From an uncultured Bacilli bacterium (GTDB taxonomy: Bacteria > Bacillota_I > Bacilli_A > RFN20 > CAG-826): 64,000 nt of DNA. Position numbers and translations under genes: made by a program. Shown here one piece after another: positions 16,140-24,968 of the stretch. Location of the stretch: the NCBI GenBank assembly GCA_934700895.1, contig CAKUXV010000003.1:226122-290121 (forward strand), read 5' to 3'. How positions within the stretch are numbered: position 1 is the stretch's first letter; the number at the start of each line of letters is the position of its first letter. The notes beneath the pieces are model-generated. The model searched no databases. It saw only the letters and a program-made list of their open reading frames with translations, and had not been told where the DNA came from.

Positions 16140-17819
16140 ATGGAAAGCAAAACAATCGTCAATCCTTTCTCAGAGGATGCGAAATATCAAGAATGCTTGG
16201 ACAAATTGTCGTCTTTGCGGAGCGAAGGGGAAGACAAAATCATCGCTCTTCGGGACGAAATCCGAGATGTCAAAGCCAATCGGACCCTCGAAAAGAGCGT
16301 GAAGGAAAAAATTGTCGAAAACGACAAGAAATTGATGGAAGCGGCCAAAGAAGTCAAAGCCTCCCACAAAGAAGAGGTCCGACAAATCATCCGCGAAGTT
16401 TCTCTTACTGCTAAAGAAGAGGGCAAGAAGTACTACGAGGCAGAAAACGCGATTGCCAAAGAAGAAAAATCTTCGGCAAAGGCGGCTTACCTCGAAGCCA
16501 AGGCTAAAGTGAAGAAAGATCATGAGATTTCCCTCGCCAAGGTCAAAGAAGAAAACGCGGATCGTCTTGCTCAAGCCGCAGAGGACCCCGAGGCACTCAA
16601 GCGGGCTAAAAAGGAAAACGCCATCGCCCTCAAAGCCAACCGCGTCTCCTATCATTCGGCCCTTGAAGAGTGCAAGGCGGACTATGAAATCAAGACGCAG
16701 GCGGCGAAAGATCGTTCTTACAACGCCTTCTTGGCCAAGGATAACTTCATGGTCAAGGCACGCAACGGTCACCGCTCGATTCCTGAAATCTTCGAAAACA
16801 AATATCGGACCTATCTCTACGAGTTCAAAATCGGAAGCTGGTTGCTCAAGAATGCCTTGAACATCATCGTCATTCTCTTCTTCCTGTTCTCGATTTTCTA
16901 TGGTCTTGGCATCGGCAAGAACCTCTTCACCGAACAGAGTATCATGTCGATTCTTGGCCAATCTTCCGTTAAAGTCTTCTACGCCTTGGGCGTCGCTGGC
17001 TTGATTCTTCTTGGCGGTACCGACCTCTCCGTTGGCCGTATGACGGGCTTAGGCGCAGGATTCTTCAACATGATTCTTGCTAGACAAGCCTATCCTTCGG
17101 CGTTTGGCTTCACCATCGATGTGGTGAATTGGCCGGTTGTTCCGAAAGTCATCCTTGCCTTCTTGGTTCCTATTCTCCTTTGCACCTTCTTCTCGGCCAT
17201 CGCTGGATTCTTCACCGCGAAATTCAAGATGCACCCGTTCATCACCACCTTGTCTACCCAGCTGTTGATTTATGGCTTGTTCATGATCGGCTACGGCTCT
17301 TATCCGGCCTTCAACGCGGACTTAACGATTTCTAAAGCCCTTCGCGGACAGAATTACCTCAATATCATCATCGCGGCCGTCATTGTCATCGCCATTGTCT
17401 GGTTCATTTGGAACAAGACGAAATTCGGTAAGAACATGTACGCGGTCGGGGGTAACTCCGAAGCGGCTTCCGTTAGCGGCGTCTCCGTCTTCTGGACGAC
17501 CTTACTCGTCTTCGTCATGGCGGGTATCCTCTATGGTCTTGGCGGCGCGGCTACGGCCCTCCAGGGCGCAGGGGCAAACCCCAATACCGGCTATGGAACC
17601 GAACTTGACGCGATTGCAGCCTGCGTTATCGGCGGCGTCTCCTTCTCCGGCGGTATTGGTAAGATCTCCGGCGTCGTCCTCGGCACCATCATTTTCCAAG
17701 GCATGACCTATTGCCTTACCTTCCTTGGCTTTGATATCAATATTCAGTATGTCTTTAAAGGCATCATTATCATGGCCGCGGTTTGCTTAGACTCCGTCAA
17801 GTACTTGAAGAAAAAATAA
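16140..17819 (+). CDS. mglC: Galactoside ABC permease MglC with N-terminal coiled-coil extension
   Basis: 559 residues, where MglC permeases are usually about 330-350. Residues about 1-215 are soluble, Lys/Glu/Ala-rich and strongly helical (LEKSVKEKIVENDKKLMEA and following), predicted coiled coil. From about 230 comes a standard BPD_transp_2 permease: LNIIVILFFLFSIF, LILLGGTDLSVGRMTG (family signature), LYGLGGAATALQGAGANP, AAVCLDSVKYLKKK. The extension is in frame, keeps the local codon usage, and AAGGAG stands before its ATG, so it is unlikely to be a wrong start. Its role is unknown; it faces the cytosol next to MglA. Last gene of mglBAC, ended by a terminator. Confidence 0.9.
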   Translation: MESKTIVNPFSEDAKYQECLDKLSSLRSEGEDKIIALRDEIRDVKANRTLEKSVKEKIVENDKKLMEAAKEVKASHKEEVRQIIREVSLTAKEEGKKYYEAENAIAKEEKSSAKAAYLEAKAKVKKDHEISLAKVKEENADRLAQAAEDPEALKRAKKENAIALKANRVSYHSALEECKADYEIKTQAAKDRSYNAFLAKDNFMVKARNGHRSIPEIFENKYRTYLYEFKIGSWLLKNALNIIVILFFLFSIFYGLGIGKNLFTEQSIMSILGQSSVKVFYALGVAGLILLGGTDLSVGRMTGLGAGFFNMILARQAYPSAFGFTIDVVNWPVVPKVILAFLVPILLCTFFSAIAGFFTAKFKMHPFITTLSTQLLIYGLFMIGYGSYPAFNADLTISKALRGQNYLNIIIAAVIVIAIVWFIWNKTKFGKNMYAVGGNSEAASVSGVSVFWTTLLVFVMAGILYGLGGAATALQGAGANPNTGYGTELDAIAACVIGGVSFSGGIGKISGVVLGTIIFQGMTYCLTFLGFDINIQYVFKGIIIMAAVCLDSVKYLKKK

Positions 17820-17836
17820 GCATTCGACTTTATAAT

Positions 17837-17866
17837 GAAAGTGGTCTTCGGATCACTTTCTTTTTT
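17837..17866 (+). terminator. Terminator of mglBAC
   Basis: Stem GAAAGTG (17837-17843) with CACTTTC (17854-17860), followed by six T's. Confidence 0.85.
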
Positions 17867-17880
17867 GTAAGGAAAAGCCT

Positions 17881-18180
17881 ATGAAATTCTCTGTTTTCAT
17901 GCCTATCGCCATCGTCTTGTTTCTTTTGTGTTACATGACCTGCATTTCCTATGTGAAATCCCTTCGCTCCGGCTCGGAGAAAGGGCTTAAATCCTATCAG
18001 GTCATTATTCTCTCTCTTCTATTTGGAGGACCTGCTTTGCTATTAAGCTATATGTTTAAAGAAGTGAGGGAGGAAGATTATCTCCATCATTATTCCTATT
18101 TGATTTGCGGGATTGTTTTTACGGTTGTTCAAATCACCGTCGTGACGTTACTTTGCGTTTTCGGCGTTTTGACGTTCTAA
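17881..18180 (+). CDS. Hypothetical small membrane protein
   Basis: 99 residues with three hydrophobic segments (VFMPIAIVLFLLCYMTCISY, VIILSLLFGGPALLLSYMF, YLICGIVFTVVQITVVTLLC). AAGGA lies about seven bases before the ATG. Not recognised. It sits just after the mgl terminator and converges tail to tail with the 18182 gene, with one base between the stops. Confidence 0.65.
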   Translation: MKFSVFMPIAIVLFLLCYMTCISYVKSLRSGSEKGLKSYQVIILSLLFGGPALLLSYMFKEVREEDYLHHYSYLICGIVFTVVQITVVTLLCVFGVLTF

Positions 18181-18181
18181 T

Positions 18182-18955
18182 TTATTTATCCGCTTGGAAA
18201 TCGAGCTTCCCTTCGATGCAATCCAAAAAGAAACGCATCGCGTTCATGAAGGAATAGGCCGTGTTGCCTTCTTGGAAAAGAAGGGTATATCCTACGGCGT
18301 TATGCTCCACGGTGAATTTGGAAGTCAAATCTTGGAAAAGACTTCCGACGTTTTCTTCTTTGTTCCCCCAAGAAAAGAGGTTTTTGCTGAGATTAGCAAA
18401 GAATCCTCCCGAAGAATTTTTGATTTCCTGACGCTTGGAAAAATAATTGGACACGGACAAGAGAAAAGCGTTAAAAAGACGAAGGAAGCGAATGGAGACC
18501 AATACCAAATGGGTATCGTCATAGAACACGTCTTCGATTTTTTTGAAGCCTTTGAAGTGAGGATTGTTCGGCAAAGAAGCCTGATCCTTTAAGTCGTCAT
18601 CGTCTTCAAAAAGATAGAAGTCTTCGTTAAAGGTTTGGTTCAAGGTGGCAAAATCGGAAAAAGAAGTATCAGGAGAAGTTAAAAGGACAAACTTTTTGCC
18701 AAAGGATTTATAGACGTGAAAGGTCGTAAGGGCCTGACCTTCTTCTTGGTCTAAGATTTGATGGTCGAATTTCTTTTTTTCGTCTTTTAAAAGAACGATT
18801 TCCTTGGAATAAGAAGAGAACAAAGAAACGTCTTGGTCGGTGCCCCGAATGAAATAGGTGGTATTTTGGTCCCCCATCGAAATTGCTTTTAGAGCTTGGG
18901 AGAATATTTTTTTGTCGGTCACCCCATCGCGGAGTTTCACTAAGATTTCTTTCAT
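18182..18955 (-). CDS. Hypothetical cytosolic protein
   Basis: 257 residues, no signal peptide, no confident membrane helix and no recognised domain. It begins MKEILVKLRDGVTDKK and has an acidic stretch LFEDDDDLKD at about 120. The length and regular composition support a real gene, and no competing frame is better. The -10-like CATAAT (18962-18967) lies six bases before the ATG and there is no ribosome site, so it may be leaderless. It is divergent from the response regulator gene, with about 110 bases between start codons. Confidence 0.7.
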   Translation of the reverse strand: MKEILVKLRDGVTDKKIFSQALKAISMGDQNTTYFIRGTDQDVSLFSSYSKEIVLLKDEKKKFDHQILDQEEGQALTTFHVYKSFGKKFVLLTSPDTSFSDFATLNQTFNEDFYLFEDDDDLKDQASLPNNPHFKGFKKIEDVFYDDTHLVLVSIRFLRLFNAFLLSVSNYFSKRQEIKNSSGGFFANLSKNLFSWGNKEENVGSLFQDLTSKFTVEHNAVGYTLLFQEGNTAYSFMNAMRFFLDCIEGKLDFQADK

Positions 18956-19027
18956 GGGTCTATTATGACATTTCTTCGAATTTCTGACGAGGGATTTGGG
19001 GGAGGATGGAGCTTGTTTTTGGCTCCC

Positions 19028-19050
19028 CCATTCCCTTTTTAAGGGGATGG
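19028..19050. repeat. CCATTCCCTT-type palindrome, response regulator copy
   Basis: The arms CCATTCCCTT and AAGGGGATGG are separated by TTT. Three bases later is TATCAT (19054-19059), seven bases before the ATG at 19067. The palindrome covers the -35 region, so a bound protein would act directly on the promoter. Confidence 0.65.
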
Positions 19051-19066
19051 CATTATCATTACGGCA

Positions 19067-20659
19067 ATGTATAAACTCATTTACGCGGACGATGAGGAAG
19101 CCACGCGCAGCCGTTTAGCTTCCGTTTTAAAGGATAATTCCGACTTCGAAGTGCTAGGATGCTATGAAAATGGCTACGATGCTTTGGAAGCGGCGGGATC
19201 CTTCAATGATTTAGACGTTTTGATCACAGACATCAAAATGCCTTTCGTCTCTGGCTTAGAACTCGCGAAAACCCTAAAAGAAACTCACCCCTTACTTCAG
19301 GTCATCATTCTCAGCGGTTACGATGATTTTGATTATGCCAAGCAGGCGATTGATTTGGACTGCGTGGCTTATTTGTCCAAGCCGTTATTAAAAGCAGAAC
19401 TTTCGGCGGCTTTAACTAAAGCCAAAGATCGTTTGGATCAATTCGCCAAGGTTCAACAAGATGACCGGGTAAGCGAAGAACGGCGAGACGCTTTCTTAAA
19501 AGCGGAACGGAATACGGATTTATTGCGCCTTTCCACCTTGAAGGAAATTCCCCCCAAATTCCTTGAAAAACTGAAAACGGATGGCATTGTCATTCACGAT
19601 ACGGATTTCCTTCTTTTGGCTTTATTTGATTCCGACCGCGAAGAGGATAGCCTTAATTATGACTCTTTGGAAACAGCCCGTTTTGTTTTGGAACAGGGCC
19701 TAACCTCCGCGTTTGGTTCTAGCATCCCCTTTTTCACCTTTGAACCTTCGAGCTCTTTAGGCGTTTTGTTTGTTTCTCCTAATCCTTTTGAAAAAGATTT
19801 GATCGAAAGCAAACTTGCCTTCCTTCTCGCCTCTTTAAAACGGGCTTCGGGACTCAGCTTCTCCGTGGGCGTCAGTGAATCTGCCTCCCCCAAAGAAGAA
19901 GGGTTCTCCTACCGTAAATTGTTCCGCCACACCAAATGGGCCTTAGGATTCCGCGCGATTATGGGCGACGAGCTCGTCTTGTTCTACGATGACCTTGCTT
20001 TGCAGCAAAAGAATTTTGGCAAAGTGGATGAAAACGACTTCAAAGACATTTCCTATGCCGTGCTTTATGGCAAGGAAGAAGAAGCCAAAGAGATGGTGGA
20101 CCGCTTGCTAGACAATGTCTTCAGCCTCCGTTTCAAGGACAGCTATTTGCTGGTCCTCAACACTCTTCTCGATGCCTTGCTAAAAAGCTGCATTGCCTTA
20201 GACCAACTCTACGGCCAATACAAAACCCACATGGATTTGCTTTCCGATCTTTATGCGAAAAAAGGAAAAGAGGGGACCCGCGCCTTCTTCTTTGACCTCA
20301 TTGCCGAGATTGTCACGATCAATAGCGGCGTCCGTACCTTTGGGATCGATGGGGCATTCACCCGTATGGTTCAATATATGGAAGCCCATTATGAAAACCC
20401 GAGTTTGACCGTTGATGAAGTAGCAAAATGCCTTGGTTATTCTTCCTCCTACGTTTTTGCCTTATTTAAAAAACACGGGACTTCCTTCACCAAAACTTTA
20501 ACGAAAAAGAGAATGGAAGAAGCCAAACTCCTTTTGGCCGACCCCAATAAAAAGATGGCGGAAATCGCCTCTCAAGTCGGGTACGAGGACCCCTATTATT
20601 TCTCCCACTGCTTTAAGAAATATTTTGGCATGTCGCCTTTAGAATATCGAAAGCAATAA
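19067..20659 (+). CDS. Response regulator, AraC-type (YesN-like)
   Basis: 530 residues. An N-terminal receiver domain has acidic residues ADDEE, phospho-acceptor Asp55 in LITDIKMP and Lys in YLSKPL. A long middle domain of unknown fold (about 130-420) follows, and a C-terminal AraC HTH pair ends with the family signature (MAEIASQVGYEDPYYFSHCFKKYFGMSPLEYRK). It binds DNA when phosphorylated, most likely by the kinase at 10431, and probably controls the mgl genes. Promoter and ATG are so close (TATCAT seven bases upstream, no ribosome site) that the mRNA should be leaderless. Confidence 0.9.
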   Translation: MYKLIYADDEEATRSRLASVLKDNSDFEVLGCYENGYDALEAAGSFNDLDVLITDIKMPFVSGLELAKTLKETHPLLQVIILSGYDDFDYAKQAIDLDCVAYLSKPLLKAELSAALTKAKDRLDQFAKVQQDDRVSEERRDAFLKAERNTDLLRLSTLKEIPPKFLEKLKTDGIVIHDTDFLLLALFDSDREEDSLNYDSLETARFVLEQGLTSAFGSSIPFFTFEPSSSLGVLFVSPNPFEKDLIESKLAFLLASLKRASGLSFSVGVSESASPKEEGFSYRKLFRHTKWALGFRAIMGDELVLFYDDLALQQKNFGKVDENDFKDISYAVLYGKEEEAKEMVDRLLDNVFSLRFKDSYLLVLNTLLDALLKSCIALDQLYGQYKTHMDLLSDLYAKKGKEGTRAFFFDLIAEIVTINSGVRTFGIDGAFTRMVQYMEAHYENPSLTVDEVAKCLGYSSSYVFALFKKHGTSFTKTLTKKRMEEAKLLLADPNKKMAEIASQVGYEDPYYFSHCFKKYFGMSPLEYRKQ

Positions 20660-20676
20660 GAGGCGCATTCGCCTAC

Positions 20677-20704
20677 AAAAAAGAACGCCGTTGAAGCGTT
20701 CTTT
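20677..20704. terminator. Bidirectional terminator between response regulator and trxA
   Basis: Stem AAGAACGC/GCGTTCTT, with six T's on the minus strand and CTTTAT on the plus strand. It serves both convergent genes. Confidence 0.75.
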
Positions 20705-21008
20705 ATAAGTCGAGGAATCTCTCTAAGCTTCCTTTGGGAAGGTATCCAGAGTTCAAACCCGTCGCATGCCCATCTTGGAATTTGATGAGGGTTGGAATCG
20801 AATTGATGGAATAAGCTGCTGCTAATTGCTCCACCGCATCGACATCAACGCGAAGAACCTTGATTTCGGGATGTTCTTCCGCGATTTGGGAAACGATGGG
20901 GGCTAGCATTCTGCAGGGGCCGCACCAAGTCGCGTAGAAGTCGACGAGGACAAGCCCGGTGGCAATTTCTTGCTGGAATTCTTCAAAGGAATGAATTTCT
21001 TTTTCCAT
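20703..21008 (-). CDS. trxA: Thioredoxin
   Basis: 101 residues with the active site ATWCGPCRM (Cys pair at about 30 and 33) and the cis-Pro loop SIPTLIKF. It reduces protein disulfides in the cytosol. AAAGGAG lies eight bases before the ATG. Shorter than E. coli Trx by a few residues but complete. It lies 21 bases after the TraX-like gene on the same strand, so it may be the last gene of that operon. Confidence 0.93.
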   Translation of the reverse strand: MEKEIHSFEEFQQEIATGLVLVDFYATWCGPCRMLAPIVSQIAEEHPEIKVLRVDVDAVEQLAAAYSINSIPTLIKFQDGHATGLNSGYLPKGSLERFLDL

Positions 21009-21029
21009 GAGGTATCTCCTTTCGCCTCA

Positions 21030-21938
21030 TTATGCTAGGGAAAAAAGAAGGAAAAGAATAGCGATATGCACCGGGAAATAAAGATAGGTGAAGATGCGGA
21101 AGGGCTTGGAATCGTAACCCCGTTCCCCGTTATAGAAGGCTAAAATCAAACCACTGAACAAAGCATAGGTCTCTAAAGACATGTCCGTCTCAGGGCTAAT
21201 TTCCCTCCCCGGAGTCACATAGGAAATCCCCCAGAATAAAACGATGACGGTAAGGAGCAAACCCACGCTTAATAAATTGATGGCTTTTCTCCCCATGCTT
21301 GTTTTTAAAAACAAATCGGGATCGATTTGATTTTCGACAAGCCGTTGGCCGTAGAGGAGCTTTACGAGGCTAGGCGCGTAGAAGAAACACAAGGCGAGCC
21401 CTAAGCCCAGCAAATTATATCCCGCGCGAAGATAACGAGGAAACCAAAGGATGATGTTGTCCTCATGAAAATGGTCGTAGACCCCGCATCCAAAAGAAAT
21501 GCCTAGAAAGGCAATCGGAAGGATGGCTAAAAGTTTCTTTGGACCTTTTAACCGCAAGCAAGCAAGGGTTAAGGCCAAGAAGAAGAGGTCGGTGAAGGGC
21601 TCGGGATCTAAACCGTCCGGAGAGAAGAAGCGGTTGGGGAATGCGTAAACCATTAATGTCTCAAAACCCGTGATGGCGAGATATAGCCCGCCTAAACGGA
21701 GAAGGTATTTTTTAAGGTTATGGGTATTGCGGATTCCTTCCGCGAGCATGAAAACAAAGATAGGGAAGGCGATGCGGCCTAAAATCCGGAAGATGTAGCC
21801 GGTTTGATAAGCGGCCGAATCCGTCGAATAAGAGCAAAGGAAAAATCCGATGTGATCTAACGTCATCAAGACGATTCCTAGAATCTTCAAAACGAATTCG
21901 TTCAGGACCAAATGCTGTTTTTTGAATTCTTCGCTCAT
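21030..21938 (-). CDS. TraX family membrane protein
   Basis: 302 residues with about nine membrane segments. LKILGIVLMTLDHIGFFL near the start, ILGRIAFPIFVFMLAEGI and the closing YFPVHIAILFLL match the TraX/acyltransferase-like family, named after the F-pilin acetylase. Chromosomal members in Firmicutes have no known substrate. It overlaps the upstream protease gene by four bases (ATGA), so the two are co-translated. Confidence 0.8.
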   Translation of the reverse strand: MSEEFKKQHLVLNEFVLKILGIVLMTLDHIGFFLCSYSTDSAAYQTGYIFRILGRIAFPIFVFMLAEGIRNTHNLKKYLLRLGGLYLAITGFETLMVYAFPNRFFSPDGLDPEPFTDLFFLALTLACLRLKGPKKLLAILPIAFLGISFGCGVYDHFHEDNIILWFPRYLRAGYNLLGLGLALCFFYAPSLVKLLYGQRLVENQIDPDLFLKTSMGRKAINLLSVGLLLTVIVLFWGISYVTPGREISPETDMSLETYALFSGLILAFYNGERGYDSKPFRIFTYLYFPVHIAILFLLFSLA

Positions 21939-22813
21939 GCGCCCTCCTGCACCATCATGGTTAAGAAAATGGAAAGAAGGTTATTGAGGGAATGGGCCGT
22001 GAAGCTTGCGGCAATCCCGCCTTTATCGTAAGTAACGGCTAAAACCACCCCGCCGATGATATAGGAGGGGATGTTATAAAGTTCGACGTAGATATCTTCG
22101 GTTCCAATCGCGTTCCATCCAAAATGGATGAGGGCAAAAATAAGGATGGAGAGGACGTATCCCAAAGCCTTGTGAAAACGGGAGAAGAAGCTAAATAAAC
22201 CAACGCGGTAAGCCATTTCTTCGCACCACGGGCCAATAAGCCCGAAAATCAAAACGGATAGAAGGGGATAGGCTACGATTAAAGTCCGCAAGGTGCTTTC
22301 GTTCGCGTTGTTTTGAAACTCCAGTCCTAAAGAAGTGAGGATGGCGTTGAGAATCACGCTATAGAAGGAATTGGCCATCAAGGTGACGATGAGGCCACCC
22401 ACCCCCCAAACATAGGCCTGCCAATGCTTGAAGGAGGAGAAGAACCCTTTCCACGCGTTCCATAATAGCAAGGCCAAAATCCCAAAAAGAATCCCATAGG
22501 AAATGAAATTCACGGGCCCTTGGAAAGCGGGAGACATCGCGTATTTTAAGATGTCTTCTTGGGTGCACCCGGGGTTTTGGGTATGGTAAGACCATAGATA
22601 AATCTGTTGAATGAAGGAAGCGATGATTTGAAATCCCGCCCAGCCAAGGGCGAAGACGGCTAGTTGTTTTGGCCAGCTTAAAATCAAATAATGACGGAAG
22701 CTTTCCGCCTTGGGGTCGTCGCTTTTTCTGCCACACCCAGGACAAGTGAGGTCCATGGGGTCATGACGTTTCCCACAATTGGGACAATGATAGACATGGA
22801 AATAAGACTTCAT
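21935..22813 (-). CDS. CPBP intramembrane metalloprotease with zinc ribbon
   Basis: 292 residues. The first 30 carry two CxxC pairs (HCPNCGK and CPGCGRK) that form a zinc ribbon. The rest has about eight membrane segments and the CPBP/CAAX motifs: paired Glu in CEEMAYR, His in LIHFGWN and the closing AHSLNN. Relatives process prenylated proteins or give bacteriocin self-protection; the target here is unknown. TAGAAT lies six bases before the ATG, with AGGGGA between them, which could serve as a ribosome site or as part of a leaderless start. First gene of a CPBP-TraX(-trxA) operon. Confidence 0.83.
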   Translation of the reverse strand: MKSYFHVYHCPNCGKRHDPMDLTCPGCGRKSDDPKAESFRHYLILSWPKQLAVFALGWAGFQIIASFIQQIYLWSYHTQNPGCTQEDILKYAMSPAFQGPVNFISYGILFGILALLLWNAWKGFFSSFKHWQAYVWGVGGLIVTLMANSFYSVILNAILTSLGLEFQNNANESTLRTLIVAYPLLSVLIFGLIGPWCEEMAYRVGLFSFFSRFHKALGYVLSILIFALIHFGWNAIGTEDIYVELYNIPSYIIGGVVLAVTYDKGGIAASFTAHSLNNLLSIFLTMMVQEGA

Positions 22814-22896
22814 TCCCCTATTCTAACACGGAAATCAGGTGGAAAAGCGTTTCTTGCTAAGCCCATCGTTTCCTCTTTCTATATAATAAAGAAGAT

Positions 22897-23517
22897 ATGC
22901 GTTACCCCTCGGCTTCTCAACTTGGAACTTCCTCCCTGCTCCATTCGCGCTTTGAGGCGGTTCTTTATCCTCTTGGCGAGGAAGCGGAAGTAGGGGCGAT
23001 TCTTGATTCCTTTAAAAAAGAGCACCCCAAGGCGGATCATTATCCTTATGCCTATATCTATGAAGGCAAGACCAAAAGCAACGATGACGGGGAGCCAGGA
23101 GGAAGCGCGGGCAGGCCCTATACGGAAATTTTGACCAAAAACGGCATTGAGCACGCTTTGATCGTCTGCGCCCGCTATTTTGGAGGAACGAAACTTGGCG
23201 TTGGTAATTTAAGGCGTTGTTTTGTTGAGGCCGCCTTAGATGCGATAAACAAAGCGGAATTTTTAACCCCGGTAGAACGATATTGCTATCCTGTTAGTAT
23301 CGATTATTCCACCTACGATACCTTGAAACGGCTTTCCTCCCGGTACGGATTTTATCTAGAAAAAGAAAAATTTGACGAAAGAGTTGAAACGCGTCTTGTT
23401 AGCAGTGATAAACTGAATAAGACATGGGAGGAGATGGGATTAGGCACCATCCCCTTGCCCGAGCCCGAACGCGTTATCCAACTAGAGAAATGGAGTCCCA
23501 ATGATCATTCAAAATAA
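22897..23517 (+). CDS. YigZ family protein (IMPACT / UPF0029)
   Basis: 206 residues. The family core is visible: HYPYAYIYEG, SNDDGEPGGSAGRPY and ARYFGGTKLGVGNLRRCF. A second alpha/beta domain follows. The family may bind translation factors or act as a peptidase-like regulator; the exact function is unproven. TATAAT (22882-22887) lies nine bases before the ATG. It overlaps the following aminopeptidase gene by 17 bases, a common pairing that suggests linked roles in peptide turnover. Confidence 0.88.
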   Translation: MRYPSASQLGTSSLLHSRFEAVLYPLGEEAEVGAILDSFKKEHPKADHYPYAYIYEGKTKSNDDGEPGGSAGRPYTEILTKNGIEHALIVCARYFGGTKLGVGNLRRCFVEAALDAINKAEFLTPVERYCYPVSIDYSTYDTLKRLSSRYGFYLEKEKFDERVETRLVSSDKLNKTWEEMGLGTIPLPEPERVIQLEKWSPNDHSK

Positions 23518-24784
23518 TCACTTATACCAAGCAAGAAGAAAACGTCTTTTCAATCGGATGGACGATGGATCCGTCGCCCTCATTTTTTCCGGAGTCCCCA
23601 AGATCAAAAGCGAGGATGAGGACTATCCCTTCGAAGTACAGCATTCCTTCTATTATTTAACGGGCATCGAAGAAGAAGATTGCTGCTTGATGCTTGTTTC
23701 TAATGCCGGGGAAAGAAAAGAATACCTCTTTGTTCCTCCTTTTGATCCGGTGAAGCAAAAATGGTACGGCAAGCGTCTCTCCTTAGATGAAGCCTCTCAA
23801 ATCGCCGGTATCCGCAACGTCTTGGTCAATGGGTCGCTGGAATCGCGCGTAAATGCCGAACTTTGCGGCGCTTATAGCGATTTTGGAACCGTCGATAAGG
23901 CCTATTTGGATTTAGGGCCGGAAATAAAAATCGCTGCAGAAACCACCACGAAAGATTACGGGGAAACCTTAAAGAAAACCTACCCGGGTTTAGTTCTTTA
24001 TGATGTCGCCCCGTTACTCATGAAGATGCGGATGGTGAAGGAACCGGAAGAAATCGAATGCCTTCGCGCCGCCTGCGCCACGACGCGCCTTGGCGTTCAA
24101 GCCCTCATGGCCGCGACTCGCCCAGGGGTTCGTGAATTCGAGCTCAGCAATATTTTCTCCCACGTGATTAGCGATGATAACGCCTGCAATGGGCTAAGCT
24201 TCAATACGATTGTCGCTAGCGGAAAGCACGCCTGCACCTTGCATTACCCCCACCCCATGGGAACCTTGGAAGACGGGGATATGCTCCTATTAGATTGTGG
24301 GGCAAGACAAGGCTATTACTGCGGAGACGTTTCGCGTTCTTTCCCCGTAAACGGCAAATTCACTCCGATTCAAAAAACGATTTACGAGATTGTTTTAGGG
24401 GCCAATAAAGCCGTGGCCCAAATGGCTCGCCCCGGAGTCACGATCCAAGAACTCCAATCCCTTGCTTCCACCTATATGGCCAATGAATGCGTGGCCCATG
24501 GGCTATTAGAGAAGAAAGAAGACATCACCAAGGTTTATTGGCATAGCGTCTCCCATCATATTGGCCTCGATTGCCATGATGTCAGCGACCGTCAAGCCAA
24601 ACTAGAAGCGGGCAACGTCATTTCCGACGAACCGGGTCTATATTTTGAAGAACTCGGCATCGGAGTCCGCATCGAAGACGACCTTTACATCACCGAAAAA
24701 GGGTGCGAGGTTCTCACCGCGGACATCATCAAAGAAGTGGAAGACATCGAAGCCTTCTTCGCCGGTGGCAAGCGGCCGTTCTAA
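23501..24784 (+). CDS. Xaa-Pro aminopeptidase (M24B, PepP-type)
   Basis: 427 residues: an N-terminal creatinase-like domain and a C-terminal pita-bread domain. The metal ligands are seen in order: Asp in LLLDCGARQG, Asp in YCGDVSRSF, His in VSHHIGLDCHD, Glu in ISDEPGLYFEE and Glu in VRIEDDLYIT. It removes the first residue from peptides with Pro at position 2, in the cytosol. The start overlaps the yigZ-like gene. Terminator downstream. Confidence 0.93.
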   Translation: MIIQNNHLYQARRKRLFNRMDDGSVALIFSGVPKIKSEDEDYPFEVQHSFYYLTGIEEEDCCLMLVSNAGERKEYLFVPPFDPVKQKWYGKRLSLDEASQIAGIRNVLVNGSLESRVNAELCGAYSDFGTVDKAYLDLGPEIKIAAETTTKDYGETLKKTYPGLVLYDVAPLLMKMRMVKEPEEIECLRAACATTRLGVQALMAATRPGVREFELSNIFSHVISDDNACNGLSFNTIVASGKHACTLHYPHPMGTLEDGDMLLLDCGARQGYYCGDVSRSFPVNGKFTPIQKTIYEIVLGANKAVAQMARPGVTIQELQSLASTYMANECVAHGLLEKKEDITKVYWHSVSHHIGLDCHDVSDRQAKLEAGNVISDEPGLYFEELGIGVRIEDDLYITEKGCEVLTADIIKEVEDIEAFFAGGKRPF

Positions 24785-24805
24785 ACATTTAATCCTGACT
24801 CCTAA

Positions 24806-24829
24806 GCGGTGCAAATCCACCGCTTTTTT
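24806..24829 (+). terminator. Terminator of the YigZ-aminopeptidase operon
   Basis: Stem GCGGTG (24806-24811) with CACCGC (24818-24823), followed by six T's. Confidence 0.85.
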
Positions 24830-24968
24830 CATGACTTTGATGATGAAATACAAGGAATCGAAGGTATTAAAACGATACGAATTTTTGAAAAATATAACTT
24901 AACATGGGCACTTTTAGACGAGATAGTAACGATAGTAAATAAGAGTTTTTTAAATAAAAAAAGAAATA

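Noticed and set aside
17831..17866. Possible short RNA promoter (TATAAT) before the mglBAC terminator
   Set aside because: No -35 box at proper spacing; the nearest TTGAAG is 20 bases away. The hairpin is explained as the mglBAC terminator.
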